A stretch of 64,000 bases of DNA from Viola odorata (Eukaryota > Streptophyta > Magnoliopsida > Malpighiales > Violaceae). Position 1 is the first letter of the stretch; each line of letters starts with the position of its first letter. The position numbers and the translations under genes are program-made. Below the pieces are notes generated by a model that searched no databases, had not been told where the DNA came from, and was given only the letters and a program-made list of their open reading frames with translations. The stretch is from positions 55,021,151-55,085,150 of the forward strand of contig OY829538.1 of NCBI GenBank assembly GCA_963691705.1, given 5' to 3'. This document shows positions 55,988 to 64,000 of this stretch, piece after piece.

Positions 55988-58480
55988 CTATGGAGCAGCT
56001 GACGCATCACCACCACCCTGCCCAGCAACCCGACTCCTATGGAAATCATCATCAGTTACGAGCAAGGACCTTCTATCAAAATAGGCACCAAGATCTTTGA
56101 CTCGAAGAGTGTCTATCCCATGAATCTCCATAAAACCATCTGACACGATCATGGTCCCCTCCTTCATATACCAACGACATTTCTCAGCAGAAAGAGCAAC
56201 CTCAGTGGACAGCTCGGCGTTCCTGCGCCTCTCCACCTCTAGTTGGGACTCTCCCTCAGAGAGTCATACGGACAAAGTGGTACCCTTCTCTTTTTCTTTC
56301 TCTAGGGCATACCTAGCGATCTTCGCCTCTTGCTTAGCGACCTCAGCTTCTCGCTTAGCGTTCTCTGCCTCCTGTCGAGCAACAGTCGCAACATCAAGCA
56401 GCCCCTGATGCTCATTCGTCAGCCTGTCTATCTCCCTCCGCTCGTCAGCCTCTACCCTAGCGTCACCCTCATCCAAGTAATAGAGATGGCAGAAGGAAGA
56501 AAACATACGAGAGTATAGGAAATTTATGCGTTCTCGTCGGCTTCTAGCCAAAAATGCATCTCTCTCCCTGTGATGCGACACCATTTGAGCTATCAGCTGA
56601 GACGTAGATGCAAAGGCAGCATCATCCCCATCGGTCTCCGAAACCTGAAAGGTTTCTTCTCTAAAACCCCTCAAGTTAACCTGATGAGTGGCCAGACTGG
56701 GAGGAAGATAAGGGTTGACACCAACCATTAAAGCAGAAGCAGTAGTGCCCCTCTCGGTAGGAGGTGGAGGCGTAGGAACAAAAAATAGGACAGGAGGAGA
56801 AGGAGTTGGTTAGCAGAACCGCCCATGTCTAAAGACCCACCCCCAGCAAGCACCAAAAAGTCAAGACCCGACATATCTGGTTGAAACCCCACAGCGGTAG
56901 ATGAAGAGTGAAGCGGAGAATCAACAAAGGTGTGAAAATCCCCATTAGGGTTAGCACATTGAGATTGCTCGAGAGGTGCACCACCTTCCGTAGAAGTCGT
57001 CAGAGGAGGGTTAATGCCAGACAATGATGGGCTATTCTGGAGACTATAGCGAGCCCTTTTTTGACGGTTCGTGAGGTCATCAGCGAAGGACATGTCTTCG
57101 TCAGGAAGAGAATGGGCAGACACGGTGACAATTCCCTAGAAGAAGCCAAGCACCATAAGAAAACCGTAAGGAGCAAAAGAAAGCAGTAGGAGTAATGGAT
57201 AAAAATACCTGAACAGACGGGGAGATCAAGGGGATCCCTTGAGGAACTGTGTCGATAGTCACTTCCGAAGAAGCGGTAGCGTGGGAGGGAGCAAGATGAG
57301 TATCACTCGTTTGCCTGCTTCTTTTCTTCTTGGCGAAGAGGATGCTTGAACAATATCAACGGTGATAGCAACCCTTTGAGAATGGGGGGTGACCAAAGTA
57401 ACAGTGGTAGATCCTCCCTCAGCGACAGTTCTCCCTTCAGCGGCAGCAGCAACAGCAGCAGCAGCGGCGGCCTGCTCTCTTTTTTTCTGCTCTTTTCTCT
57501 TCTTCCTCCGGATATATTCAGGCTCCTAACCGGGCGGAACCGCTGCATATTTATAGAAGGATGTCAGCGTTAGTACTACCCAGCAACGCAAAGAAAGAAG
57601 AATAAACACTCACCCATTTTACATTTCTCAACATCCTCGCGGTTAGTCACTTTGCGGGTGTCAACGCTAAAGTTTAGTTGGAGTAAAGTTTGCAACCAAC
57701 CAGCCTCTGGTTTCCTACTACCCCAAGCCCCATCTTTAATCTCCTGATTAAAGTCGGTCCTCCACAAGGGTTCCGGCAGGTCAATAATAAAGAATCCTTC
57801 TTTCCACCCAGGAATGGAAGACTTCAGACCCATTAGTTTCCAAGTGAAGGGCTTCAGTGACTCGTCGTCATAACGAGGTGATATCGATATCACCCCTTTA
57901 CGAGAATACAACAAAAAAATATTGTGAAATAATGCTAATGTAGGAGACTCAATCTCCTTGAACCGGCACAGTGACACGAAAGCGCTAACAACGCAAACTG
58001 CGTTAGGGCTCAGTTGGGCCGGGTTCAAGTCAGAATCGGCCAGCAACAGTTTCATAAAGGAATCAAGGGGAAGCCGGAACCCATGATCGAACAATTTGGC
58101 ATATAACACCCTACTATTATCAGGCATTTCACTATTAAGGCAGAGGGGATCAGAAGCAACTTTAGTGGTGTAACCTCCAGGGAGTTGAACGTTGAGTGTA
58201 GATAATCTGCGATGAACTAAGGATAAGTTATAAAGAGAAGTAGGGGTATTATCAATCTTCTCTTCCCTAGTAGATTTTTTAGAATCTTCTCCCTCAACAA
58301 TGGGTCTTTTCTCAACAACGAATTTTTCAGAGAGAGTTTTCGCTATAACTAATAAAAAGAAGGGAGCAAAAGAAAGAAATGATGTGTGTACCTTCGTAAA
58401 AGAAACACTAGGAATCCCAGAACGAAGAAGAAGGAGCGACAAGTTAGTTTCCAAAAAAATGAGATGAGTCAGGAAAGAGA
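55988..58480 (-). pseudogene. Tat antisense gene 4: plant gypsy transposon domain plus coiled coil, three exons
   Basis: Exon 1 (to 57614) encodes a domain with FDHGFRLPLDSFMKLLLADS, LNPAQLSPNAVCVVSAF, ISPRYDDES and WRTDFNQEIK, matching the pattern of Pfam 'putative gypsy type transposon' (Transposase_28). A 71-bp intron (57613-57543, GTGAGT...GCAG) leads to exon 2, with a basic IRRKKRKEQKKREQ and poly-Ala. A second 73-bp intron (57208-57136) leads to exon 3, ending in a coiled coil (RQEAENAKREAEVAKQEAKI). Defects include TAG at 57528-57526, frameshifts in exon 2 and near 56810, TGA at 56266-56264, and ATT where the related gene 3 has its ATG (about 58295). A TATA box (TTATATAT) lies at 58506-58513 on the - strand. 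The role is unknown. Confidence 0.8.
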
Positions 58481-59000
58481 TAAAGAAAAAGAAAAGAGGA
58501 GGCGAGGAAAACATCATATATAACCCTAAATGGGTCGAAAGGCGCGACCAGTGTTCAACTGACATGTGGCAAAATAGCGTGTGGGAAGGACACAACACGC
58601 GCGAAAGACGTAACTTTTGAAAAAAAGGGGAAGACGCTTCAGTCCTCGCTGCTCCCTAGAAGACGCCTGTTCAAACGTCTCACCATGAGAAAGACACGTG
58701 TCTTCCGTCATCATTGCTTTTCGATCGCATTAATTAAGGGACTCGTAGCATTTAATGCTCTGAAAAGTAGCGCCAGCTCTAACTCATGGTCTTAGGAAAC
58801 GGCGTGACAGGAGAAAGACGCTAACAAAGTACAAGCGGCATCAATAATACACTAAAACCCAACGCTTAAGAAAGAAGCGACAAGGGCCTGGCAACGTCAG
58901 CATTATTACAGAGAAAGCAAAAGCCAAATGACTTTATGGTGCGATAGCTTGAAGAATAAAAGAAATTCAAATAAGAATGAAATAGCAGTGAATGAGGAAA
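58481..59000 (-). promoter_or_regulatory. Upstream region of antisense gene 4
   Basis: On the - strand it holds the TATA box, a GACACGTGTC palindrome (about 58694-58703, a G-box-type core), and GAGCATTAAATGCT near 58765. The stretch from about 58715 to 58990 is homologous to 63714-64000 in element B, downstream of B's gene 3. This indicates that gene 4 normally follows gene 3. Confidence 0.65.
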
Positions 59001-59005
59001 TCTAG

Positions 59006-59571
59006 TGATAAGATTCGATCTACTCGCTGGAGGATAGCGAGGGATTATAAGCCTTGTGGTCGACTGTCCCTGATGTCCGATGTACCTGCACGGCGCCGGA
59101 GGGGGTCTCCGGCGTAAACACTCCGATGCTTAAGTCAGTAATGATTGTATGAAATAGCAGCGCTTTGGCCAGCAATCTTAGGCTTACCTCCCTTCTTGGT
59201 GGCGGAGGTATTTATAGGCAAAATAGAGCCTTTCTGAGTGATCATGGTCACAAGGGGCTAACGCGCCCGTCAGAGGGGGTTAGAGTTCCCCGTTGATGGA
59301 GTGTTACCTATATGTATGGAGGTAGGCGTTACCTAGGCAAGGCAACACCTATGCTCCTCACGGGATGCCTGGTCAGGCCTGGGATGGCGTAACGCCCTGT
59401 GTCATGATGAAGTGGTGTGTGGGACCCCCCCGCTGGTGTCGACCATCCCAGCGCTAGTTACACATAGGGAGGCGATAGCCTCGACGCTACCGGGGCGGTA
59501 AGAGCAACTTTTCCTTCCTTCCATGGTATATAGGACGAAAATACCCTTTGTTGTTAGGGATATTGTTATCA
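59006..59571 (-). repeat. 3' LTR of element B
   Basis: 566 bp with TGATAA...TTATCA ends. The reverse complement aligns with element A's LTR (TGATAACAAT, GCGCTGGGATGGTCGACACC, GGAGTGTTTACGCC, GAATCTTATCA). A TATA box (GCCTATAAATACC on the - strand) lies near 59212. It is clearly diverged from A's LTR, so B is a different subfamily. Confidence 0.88.
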
Positions 59572-59780
59572 TAAGCCCAACCGAAAATGAGCCCGGGTGT
59601 TTACCAAGGGCTATCGCTTCTTCTTCGGTCTTGCCGAGTCGGCTGTTTTTCATGCGTTAGGGATGACTTGTCTAAAAAATGTATTTCCTCCAATCGCCAT
59701 TCTTCTTTGCCTATAAATTGTCTTTTGTCGTGCTACTTTTTTTTTCATGACTGCTTTTGCACTTCCTCTTGCTTTCAACT
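59572..59780 (+). promoter_or_regulatory. Purine-tract region and promoter of antisense gene 1
   Basis: TAAGCCCAACCGAAAATGAG (59572-59591) abuts the LTR; on the - strand it is GGTTGGGCTTA, where the purine tract should be. A TATA box (GCCTATAAATTG, near 59721) lies about 60 bases before gene 1. Confidence 0.6.
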
Positions 59781-60161
59781 ATGGATGATCTTACGAAGAA
59801 CTTTCTGATCTCGAAGGCGCACAGCCTGAAGAACCTTGTTGAATCTGACATCGGCTTCCTGGAGACCATGCTGACCAAAACTTCTGAAGATGTCCTGGAG
59901 CTTCAGGGGATGATGACCCCTTTGCTGTCCAGACAAGGGGTTGCTTCGATAGAGGATTTTAATCCTATACAGAATGTGTCAAAACTGGTTGTTGCGATCT
60001 CCCGCATCGAGGTGACCATTATCATGCTGCAGCATAGGAAAGACCTGCTGGCGTGCTGTTTGAAGGGCATGAGGGTTTCCTCCGCCGAACTGTCTCTAGT
60101 GGCGGATGCTCTAGGGGAGATCCCTACTGCTCTTGAGGATGATGTTGGGTCTCATGCTTGA
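59781..60161 (+). CDS. Tat antisense gene 1, 126-aa protein of unknown function
   Basis: Intact ORF (MDDLTKNFLISKAHSLKNLV ...) equal in length to the copy at 29530. The N-terminal 12 residues and the segments KTSEDxLELQGMMTPL, AISRIEV and CCLKGMR are conserved. Predicted mostly helical and soluble, with no known motif. TATA box about 60 bases upstream; AATAAAATG at about 60234 after the stop. It is the gene nearest the 3' LTR on the strand opposite to pol. Confidence 0.78.
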   Translation: MDDLTKNFLISKAHSLKNLVESDIGFLETMLTKTSEDVLELQGMMTPLLSRQGVASIEDFNPIQNVSKLVVAISRIEVTIIMLQHRKDLLACCLKGMRVSSAELSLVADALGEIPTALEDDVGSHA

Positions 60162-60643
60162 CTCTTAGTTGTTGTTCTCTTGTTTTACTGCTTTCTATGT
60201 AGACACTTTGGGTGCTTAGGCTGTTCAGGCCGTAAATAAAATGTTGCTTTAACTGCTATTATGTCTTCTACCTTTGATCTCTTACCGTTTGCTGTTGTAG
60301 TCAGGTATGGTTGTTATAAGCCCAACCGAAAATGAGTCTTTTCTTGCCATGAGGTGTTTTAGTGCTTTTGGCAATAAATGTTTTACTCGATCCTTTCTTA
60401 TGCCGTGCTCCCATAACTGGGCAGTTTTTTGGTGCCTTTTGATTGGCGCCGTTCTCGAATAGTTGCGTGCGCCTCATCAGATTCTGTAATCATGATTGTT
60501 CTTCTCCAAGTGCACTTATTGCATTCAAGGAACATGCAAAGAGATCGGGATATCTTTTTCCTTGGCTATTTAAAGGGGTTTTTCTCTCCTTTTTCTTGCT
60601 CACCTTTTTCTTCTTATTTCATTTCTTGGGTTTTTGTGATTTA
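60162..60643 (+). promoter_or_regulatory. Spacer and promoter between antisense genes 1 and 2
   Basis: Contains the poly(A)-type signal of gene 1, a second copy of TAAGCCCAACCGAAAATGAG at 60317-60336, and a TATA-like GGCTATTTAAAGGG near 60563. The same order occurs at 29911-30437. Confidence 0.65.
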
Positions 60644-61021
60644 ATGGCAGATTCCTACTTTCTTGATACTGCGGCACGCAACTCTCCTCCGACTCCTCCA
60701 ACTTCACCAGATCCAGACAATCCTCATTCCTTACCTCCATGGAGGCCTACCAAACGTTTTGCCAAACGCCGGGGTCGCAAGAACCCAAAGAAAACGAAGA
60801 AGACCTTTGAATCTTTCTTCGCCGGTTACGTGCCTCACTACTTCGCGCTACAGAAAGGTCATGGAGCGTCACCATCTGCCCCTTGCCCTCCCTCAGAGGA
60901 GAGGGTCTCTGATCAGAATGCCGACTCAGGACCAGTCGTATTCACTATGGGAAAAAGCTCCTGCGCCGCTTCGCTAGAGGAGGTTGCTCCCGCGACAAGC
61001 CCAATGCCCAAGCTTTACTAA
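60644..61021 (+). CDS. Tat antisense gene 2, about 125 aa, basic nuclear-type protein
   Basis: ATG 60644 opens MADSYFLDTAARNSPPTPPT, then a very basic RRGRKNPKKTKK that could be a nuclear localisation signal. An open C-terminal half follows, ending at TAA 61019-61021. A homologue with the same N-terminus and basic block is at 30438. After the stop, sequence still looks coding in places (FPPYNGGLPLSDDDD), so the original protein may have been longer. No known family recognised. Confidence 0.65.
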   Translation: MADSYFLDTAARNSPPTPPTSPDPDNPHSLPPWRPTKRFAKRRGRKNPKKTKKTFESFFAGYVPHYFALQKGHGASPSAPCPPSEERVSDQNADSGPVVFTMGKSSCAASLEEVAPATSPMPKLY

Positions 61022-61638
61022 AGGCCCTGCAGGATTGACAAGCCTTTTCCTCCTTACAACGGGGGTCTGCCGCTCTCGGATGATGACGATGTTTTCTACT
61101 ATCACATGTACTGTCCTGACAAGGATTAGTGGCCTAGCGTTAGGTTTGTTGTAGATGTCGTGGGGCTTTTAATCAATAAACTAATGTTTTTCTTTGTCCT
61201 ACCATTGTGCGAATTTGTCGATAGCTGACATAAAAAATGTTAGCTCTATTGTGTCAAGTTCTCTGTAACTGTTTTAACTTGGCCAATCATTAACTGCCAC
61301 TTGGTAAGTCGTGGCGAGTAACTGCTTGCTTCTAACTTCTGAGTATCATTCCACGTGGCTCATTTCTTTTACACGTGTCCTTGCGCAACTGGTGGTTTAA
61401 TTAATGCTGTGACACTTTGGGTCTTTAAAAGAGATTACCTTCTCTTTCTAATGCTTTTTGCTCTCATTTCAAAATTTCTCCTTCTTATATTTTCTGCAAG
61501 GTTCTCTTCCGTCCTTCGCCCTTCGCCGATTTCGACTGCGGGTCTCTCCCTTAGAGGTATCACTCCATCCCTTCAGATTTTCTGTTTGTTAGTTTTATTA
61601 TGGTTGTGATTAAAACCAGACAATTTTTCTAGAGACCC
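61022..61638 (+). promoter_or_regulatory. Promoter and 5' UTR of antisense gene 3
   Basis: Contains CCACGTGG (near 61354) and ACACGTGT (near 61371) G-box-type palindromes and a TATA-like TTTAAAA (61424-61430). A probable 76-bp 5' UTR intron (61557-61632, AGAG|GTATCA to TTTTTCTAG|AG) ends six bases before the ATG. Confidence 0.55.
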
Positions 61639-63713
61639 ATGGATCCAGAAATCGTACGATCACCCAGTATTTTCACTTGCGATGCGGTTTTAAACGCTGA
61701 ATTGGAGGAGAATGGTATTACTTTCCTTCCCGGGTGTGTCCCCATGATTCCCGAGGGTGACATGCGCCTTCACGATCATCTGTGGGGAAACTATAGAATG
61801 GTCTACTTTAAAATGTTTCTCTATGGCTTTCGTCTCCCGGTTCATGACTCAATAACGGCACTACTGCGAGAGTACAAGCTTAATCCTGCCCAGATAACTC
61901 CTTCTTCCTGGTGTGGGGTTTATGCCTTTCTTCGCGCTTGCGAGTTGGAGGGCATTCTCGCCCCATCTCTCAATTTATTTCGCAAATTCTTCAGCATGAA
62001 TTGCCACGATTGTTTAATCAGCATTACTCCAAGGTAGGACGACGCATTTGTGCAGTTGTTCTGGCAGCGATTTTGTGGTTTTGAGAGGACTGTGGCTGAC
62101 TGGAAAAATAGCTTTTTTATTCTTGAGCTACCGTCTCGTTGGTGGCGCTGCGACTTTAATCACGAGCTTGTAGGTCCTCTTTGGCCAAACCCAGCGGTGT
62201 TGACTAGGAGCGAGCTTGATCAAGCTAACGCTTTGTTGGATAGGAGTACTCGTTATCGCATTCGAGAATTCGCCTCGTACACGCTTCTAAACGAGTGTGT
62301 TATGGGTGAGTTTATCTTTCTCCGCATTTTCCTTCTTTCATCCTTTTATGTTCTCACGTATTCCATTATCAGGGGATACTGACGGGCAGCCCTTAGGGGG
62401 AACTAACGCCCCTCTGAATGTGATGCCGCTCAGAACTATGCCGGCGTCCCCTTCTTCCCCACGTTCCGATCCTCGAGGCACTCCGCCCAAAAGGGGAAAA
62501 ATAAAAACAGTCGCTGGGAGGGGGCGAGGACGCGTTATCTCCGCGCGAGCTTCCCGCTTTATCGATAATTGGCTGCCGCCTCGTCAGGAGAGAATAAATA
62601 TAAGTCGGCCTGAGACTCGGCTAGTTGGTAGTGACGATAGCAGCCAAAGAGAAGATGCGGACGCCAAGCCGGACCTTCGTCATGCCTCCTCGCTTCAGCG
62701 AGAGAAATTGAGGGTAAGCATAGATGGGCAGGCCACCGGGACTTCTTCTGATCATGCTATCACAAGGGTTGCCACAGCGCCTGCCGCTTCATCTTCAGCA
62801 AGAATTTCTCAAACAGCAGTAGGTGCTGACGCGCCGACGGTCTGTCCCTCTACCGCTGCTACAGTCTCGCTGGTGACAGATTCTCCTCCGTCGCCCAACG
62901 CTCCTGAGTCTCCCATTTCTCAATGTATTCCTGACGTTGCGACAATAACTTCTCCAACTTCCAAACTACCGCTCGCGGCTCTTCCTTGATTGTTTTTTAC
63001 TTCTATCTCTGAGGTGAGTAATAGAGGTTCTCCTCCGACTCCGATGATCAATCTCTCTCCTGATGGGCCTAAAGGGACTCCGCGCTATCGTATGGACCTG
63101 ACGGGCTTTGACGGGAGTAGAAAATCCCTTCTCAAGGGACGAGTTTACCGCGCCTTTGATAGGAGAAATGATGCGCTCCTCTTCAGAGAAAGAGAAATTT
63201 CTTCAGCTTTCACCGGAAGCTCGCTGTAGGCATGTTGTGAATGATTCTCTTGATATCTTCCGCTATTTTCACTATGCGGTAGAGGCTTTTGACGACGAGA
63301 TGCGAGATTTATCCAGCGCCATGCGTGCTCAGAAGGTGCAGCTTGATCGGTCGTTAGAACAGACGGGGTTGCTAACGCGTCTTTACAACGATTCTCAGAG
63401 GGAACTGAGTAGAGAAAAGTCCAAAGGGAAAGCGATAGCCGATGTTCTGAAGGCGGAGTTAGCTTTGGAAAGAGAGAAGAATCTTCTTCTTCGTGAAGAG
63501 ATGCTGGCTCGAGACGAGGAATTTTCTAGGCTTCCGCTAAAGATGGAGCTTTGGAAGAAGAAAGTCCTCGAGGCCCTCACTTCTGGGCTCGCTGCCCGTT
63601 TTGGGAGCGGTTCCTTCAATCCGACCGATGTTGCTGATTGTGTTTCTGCCGTGATAGACAAAGTAAATAAAGATGGAAATGATACGTCTTCCTCCGGGGG
63701 AGAGAAAATTTGA
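61639..63713 (+). pseudogene. Tat antisense gene 3: gypsy transposon domain plus coiled coil
   Basis: ATG 61639 (MDPEIVRSPSIFTCD) opens the same kind of domain as gene 4 (MFLYGFRLPVHDSITALL, LNPAQITPSSWCGVYAFL, ISITPR then TAG at 62035-62037, then WKNSFFILELPSRWWRCDFN). A 67-bp intron (62306-62372, ATGG|GTGAGT to TTATCAG|GG) joins in frame to DTDGQPLGGTNAP. Next come a basic RGKIKTVAGRGRGR and a Ser/Pro/Thr-rich linker. A TGA at 62987-62989 and a frameshift near 63110 precede a C-terminal helical coiled coil (ALEREKNLLLREEMLARDEE) ending at 63713. The architecture matches gene 4 on element A, so the two appear to be paralogues. Confidence 0.78.
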
Positions 63714-64000
63714 TGACGGTTGTGGTGGCATGCTACAACTTTTCTCTTTGATTGTTGTCCTCTCTTTTTGTATTTATTCTTCAATTTATCAGTCGCTTTT
63801 CCCGAAAACATTTATCATTTGCTATTCTTGTTATAAGGCTGACGCTTTCACTGTTTATTGATGTTTTTCCCTCAACGCTGGGTTTGTCGTATTACCGATG
63901 TTGCTTGTGCTGCCGCGCTATTTCATGGGATTGCGTGTCAGAGTTGATGTTGCTTTCCAGAGCATTAAATGCTTATGAATCCCCTCACTAATGTGATCGA
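63714..64000 (+). other. Region downstream of gene 3, homologous to the upstream part of gene 4
   Basis: CTCAACGCTGGGTTTGTCGT and CAGAGCATTAAATGC here match, in order, the - strand of element A between about 58870 and 58715, upstream of gene 4. Element B's own gene 4 is therefore expected just past the right edge. Confidence 0.7.

Larger units (their letters stand above)
48421..59005 (+). mobile_element. Tat/Retand-like element A, degenerate, with antisense gene; interrupted by element B
   Basis: A 582-bp 5' LTR, primer site, gag-protease-RT-RNase H-integrase on the + strand, tandem repeats, then an antisense multi-exon gene on the - strand. Antisense ORFs between integrase and 3' LTR are known from Tat-lineage elements. 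The coding region has several stops, frameshifts and a deletion. No 3' LTR in + orientation is seen; the next LTR (59006-59571) is on the opposite strand and starts element B. The rest of A therefore probably lies beyond the right edge. The predicted duplication is GTTGT (48416-48420). Confidence 0.85.
59006..64000 (-). mobile_element. Tat/Retand-like element B, 3' part with antisense gene array, runs off the right edge
   Basis: The LTR at 59006-59571 is on the - strand. Genes 1, 2 and 3 follow on the + strand, antisense to the element, as in other Tat elements. Because the sequence left of the LTR is not a primer site and the genes lie to its right, this is B's 3' LTR. Pol and the 5' LTR would be beyond 64000. 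TCTAG at 59001-59005 is the predicted duplication. B interrupts element A. Confidence 0.75.

Overview
This is nuclear DNA from a flowering plant, most likely a eudicot. It contains several plant Ty3/gypsy LTR retrotransposon lineages (Athila-like, Ogre, Tat/Retand-like and a chromovirus resembling CRM), MULE and hAT DNA transposons, a dehydrin, and fragments of host genes with GT-AG introns (syntaxin SYP71, the WD40 protein PWP1, a UDP-glycosyltransferase). One run of 200 N marks an assembly gap. The species cannot be told from the sequence.

Positions 1-29434 are the 3' part of an Athila-like element on the + strand. It has an integrase C-terminus and a decayed extra ORF. That ORF is split exactly, with a 5-bp duplication GCATG, by a CRM-like element (2310-25130, two 1122-bp LTRs). 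The CRM-like element was in turn hit inside its probable 5' leader intron (duplication ATTGT) by a young, nearly intact Ogre on the - strand (4041-21264, 3.0-kb LTRs, ORF1, gag-pro, a 154-bp intron, pol). LTR divergence agrees with the nesting: about 0.2% for Ogre and 0.9% for its host.

Positions 29435-30840 are a fragment of a Tat-type element carrying two small genes; the Athila element ends beside it. Positions 30892-42858 hold what is left of host DNA: a truncated SYP71 pseudogene, a small dehydrin gene with a promoter rich in stress-type motifs, two fold-back MULEs, nested hAT elements (one carrying a UGT fragment and a tRNA-Leu-like sequence), an 835-bp tandem duplication, and a PWP1 pseudogene split by one of the MULEs.

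From 42876 a non-autonomous LTR element on the - strand (LTRs about 4% diverged) is interrupted at 48421 by a degenerate Tat/Retand-like element A (+ strand). A is itself interrupted at 59006 by a related element B (- strand) that runs off the right edge. In A and B the space between integrase and 3' LTR is filled by genes on the strand opposite to gag-pol. Combining A, B and the 29.5-kb fragment, I infer an ordered cassette of at least four antisense genes. They have their own TATA boxes, poly(A)-type signals and small introns. This is the most interesting system in the window.
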